From assembly GCF_910591885.1 (NCBI RefSeq), contig NC_063275.1, forward strand, positions 2,654,501 through 2,718,500: a stretch of DNA of 64,000 bases. The letters are read 5' to 3'. The position numbers and the translations under genes were made by a program. The stretch comes from Bombus terrestris. Its lineage: Eukaryota > Arthropoda > Insecta > Hymenoptera > Apidae. Each line of letters begins with the position of its first letter. Position 1 is the first letter of the stretch. A model generated the notes under the pieces. It was given only the letters and a program-made list of their open reading frames with translations. It had not been told where the DNA came from and ran no database searches. This document shows positions 61,570 through 64,000 of the stretch, piece by piece.

Positions 61570-63321
61570 ATGGTTTTACAAAACGTTGGCAGTAATTTAA
61601 TTAAAACTGTCAGTAATGTATGCATTAGACATAATGAATGGAGTAGTAACAAATGTGCTCACAGATTATATATGGCATTGCCACGGCTTACACCACAAGA
61701 GGTAATATAATCTTATCAAACTCTTTCCAAGCTCTCTTTTTTATAAATATGTTATAGGTTACAGCAATTTTGCAAGCTAATGAATATACCAAAGAATTTG
61801 ATGGTGAAAACTCTATAAAATATTATGATTCAAATCAGTTGGCATCCAATAATCCTATGGAAGATACTCGATCAGAGGCTCAATGTTTACTTACAAAAGG
61901 TACAGAAGTTGTATAAAACATTGGAAACAACTTATATATACACAAATTATTTGATATACCTTTATATTTTTACAATTAATGACACGACGAATTTCATATT
62001 ATGTACAACAAAAGCACAAATTTATTTTAGGAATATTGTTAGGTGTGTTTGATGGTCATGGAGGTCGTACATGTGCACAAATTATCTCAAAGAGACTTTT
62101 TCATTATATATCAGCATGTTTGTTGCCCACAAAATTACTAAAACAGTATCTCAACACAGTTAACTCCAGCAATAAATTAGAACTTCTTCAAATGTTCAAT
62201 GATAAAGTGGAATTTGTTTCTGAAATTAGAGATCTTTATCAAGCAAGTTTTTTAGCTTTTGTCAAGGACTTAATAGAAGTGGGATGTACAAAAGAATTTC
62301 AAATGGAAACAGCTTTAGAGAATGCATTTCTCAGATTAGATAATGATTTGTCGAACGAAGCACTTTTAAATTTAGGTAAAAGCAGTGCTGCTATAACTCT
62401 TGATGTTGCAACGTCTGGTGCTGTAGCAGCTGTTGCACACATAGATGGTCCACATCTTCATGTCACTGGAGTGGGTGATTGCCAAGCAGTACTCGGCATA
62501 CTTTCTGGTATGAGATGTAATTATCAGACTTTGTAATTTTATGAAAAATGAATATACAGTTTTCTTATTGTTGTCATTACTACTTAATATCTATATCATT
62601 ATCATCACTGTTATTAGTATTACTATCTTACATTATAGAAAATAATGATTGGTCTGCAAAATTAATGACCGTCGAACATAATACCGACAATCGTGCAGAA
62701 GTCGAAAGAATTCTATCAGAGCATCCATTGAACGAAAAATCAACTGTAATTAAATTGGAACGACTACTTGGACAATTAGCGCCCCTTCGTTCGTTAGGTG
62801 ATTTTCGCTACAAATGGAGCAAACAAATCTTAGAGAAAGTAGTGGTGCCACATTTCGGTGAAACAGCAATTCCACCGAATTATTATACTCCTCCATACTT
62901 GACGGCGAAACCAGAAGTTAGATATCATAGATTAACACCAAGAGATAAATTTCTTATAATAGCTAGCGATGGTCTATGGGATTTAATGTCACCCTTACAA
63001 GCTGTACGTTTAGTAGGTGAGCATATGAGTGGAAAAGTAACATTGAATCCATTGAAGCTGCCCCGTAAAAATATGAAATTATCAGAAATACATAAAATGT
63101 TGTTGCAACGTAAAGAAGGCTTGAAAAAGAAACCTCTCGATAGTAATGCAGCGACACATTTATTGAGAAACGCACTCGGTGGTACGGAATACGGAATCGA
63201 TCATGTTAAATTGTCACAATTATTGACACTACCAGGGGAAGTTGTACGAATATTTCGCGACGATATTACAATAACGGTGGTTTATATGAACTCTGAATTT
63301 TTAAGACACTGCCCTCCGTGA
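61570..63321 (+). CDS. PDP1: Pyruvate dehydrogenase phosphatase, catalytic subunit
   Basis: Four exons: 61570-61701, 61758-61899, 62031-62507, 62639-63321; about 477 residues. The first exon starts MVLQNVGSNLIKTVSNVC, a plausible mitochondrial signal. PP2C signatures follow: GILLGVFDGHGG (92-103, metal ligand D99), VTGVGDCQAVLG, IIASDGLWDL (D361) and RDDITITVVYMN near the C-terminus. DTRSEAQCLLTKG and LPLN/ KPEVRYHRLTPRDKFL are those of PDP. It removes the inhibitory phosphates from the PDH E1 alpha subunit in the mitochondrial matrix, activating pyruvate oxidation. Its substrate's gene lies about 24 kb to the left on the other strand. PDP1 versus PDP2 is uncertain; insects usually have one. 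Confidence 0.95.
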
Positions 63322-64000
63322 ATCAGTAGAAAACTTTCTTGTTACATTTATAAGATCTTTCACAATTCTTATTATTTCTAGGCTTCTTGAAGGAAAAACT
63401 AAAATTCTATTGTGTACAGCTTGTTATTTATTTAATTAACAATAAAAACAATTTACACATGGAAATGGTATTTTGCTTATTTGATATACGTACACATATG
63501 TATATCACATACTACATGTAATCGCATTCACGTAATTTAACGAATCATTTCAAATTGATTATTAATATAATTTATACTTACTGGGGAAAATGAATGCAAA
63601 TTTCATTGATAACGTGTCGCTGATGTTTAAGCAAAATCAAAATTACAAAACATACAAATGAATTGCTAATCTACAATCATAAACATTGTTCAGAAATACT
63701 TATTAATCCTACATATGTATTGTACAATTAATTTGTTAGGTACAAGTATAGCAATAATTATATAAGTTAAAAACGCACAGAATTCGTTACATATTACGTT
63801 ATGGATCGGTAGCATTTTAACTTTTTCTCGCGCTTTTGAATAAAAAATAGTCTATTGTTTTTTTTTTGCAGATTAAAATGTAACTAATTTTCATCACAAA
63901 ATATATATCGTTCATTCTGCGATTTTCATATTTTAACAAACAGTACTTATGAATAAGCATCAAGCTCGCAATGTTGGCATTGCTATCGTGTAATGACTGT
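63322..64000. other. PDP 3' flank and intergenic DNA
   Basis: Candidate polyadenylation word AATAAA near 63441. A T-run lies at about 63858-63869. No gene recognised up to the right edge. Confidence 0.5.

Overview
This window is nuclear DNA of an insect, most likely a bee or a close hymenopteran relative. The evidence is AT-rich intergenic DNA, short GT-AG introns, several compact conserved animal genes, an insect 7tm_6 odorant receptor and CpG-rich stretches with simple hexamer repeats. All gene models below were built by hand from reading frames and splice phase; none was checked against transcripts or a database.

Layout. Positions 1-8600 are GC/CpG-rich and hold one credible first coding exon (minus strand, 2195-2485) of an unidentified gene that continues off the left edge. 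From about 10 kb the window becomes gene-dense: OCIA-domain protein (-), a small secreted protein (+), mitochondrial DNA helicase Twinkle (+), a large imperfect inverted repeat (18.0-18.9 kb), procollagen galactosyltransferase (+), Arp3 (+), TCF25 (-), LRRC59 (+), a PH-domain adaptor resembling SKAP (-), pyruvate dehydrogenase E1 alpha (-, first exon not found), NSUN7-like protein (-), an odorant receptor (-), parvin (-), mitochondrial ribosomal protein S35 (+), a kinesin-8 with an uninterrupted reading frame (-), a broken piggyBac-type transposase (-), another inverted-repeat element and pyruvate dehydrogenase phosphatase (+).

Gene relations. PDH E1 alpha and the phosphatase that should dephosphorylate it lie about 24 kb apart. 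Twinkle and mRpS35 both serve the mitochondrial genetic system. TCF25/LRRC59 and parvin/mRpS35 are divergent pairs sharing short intergenic regions; the first contains a three-copy 12-bp repeat with CGTCA/ACGT cores. Otherwise this looks like ordinary housekeeping genome rather than a functional cluster.

Most interesting items: the long degenerate palindrome at 18 kb, two smaller foldback elements (one inside an LRRC59 intron), an NSUN7-like protein that keeps one catalytic-type cysteine but lacks the motif-VI cysteine, a 27-nt intron-like block at the end of TCF25, a possible 78-nt in-frame intron in LRRC59, and a SKAP-like adaptor with repeated YDDV motifs and no visible SH3 domain.
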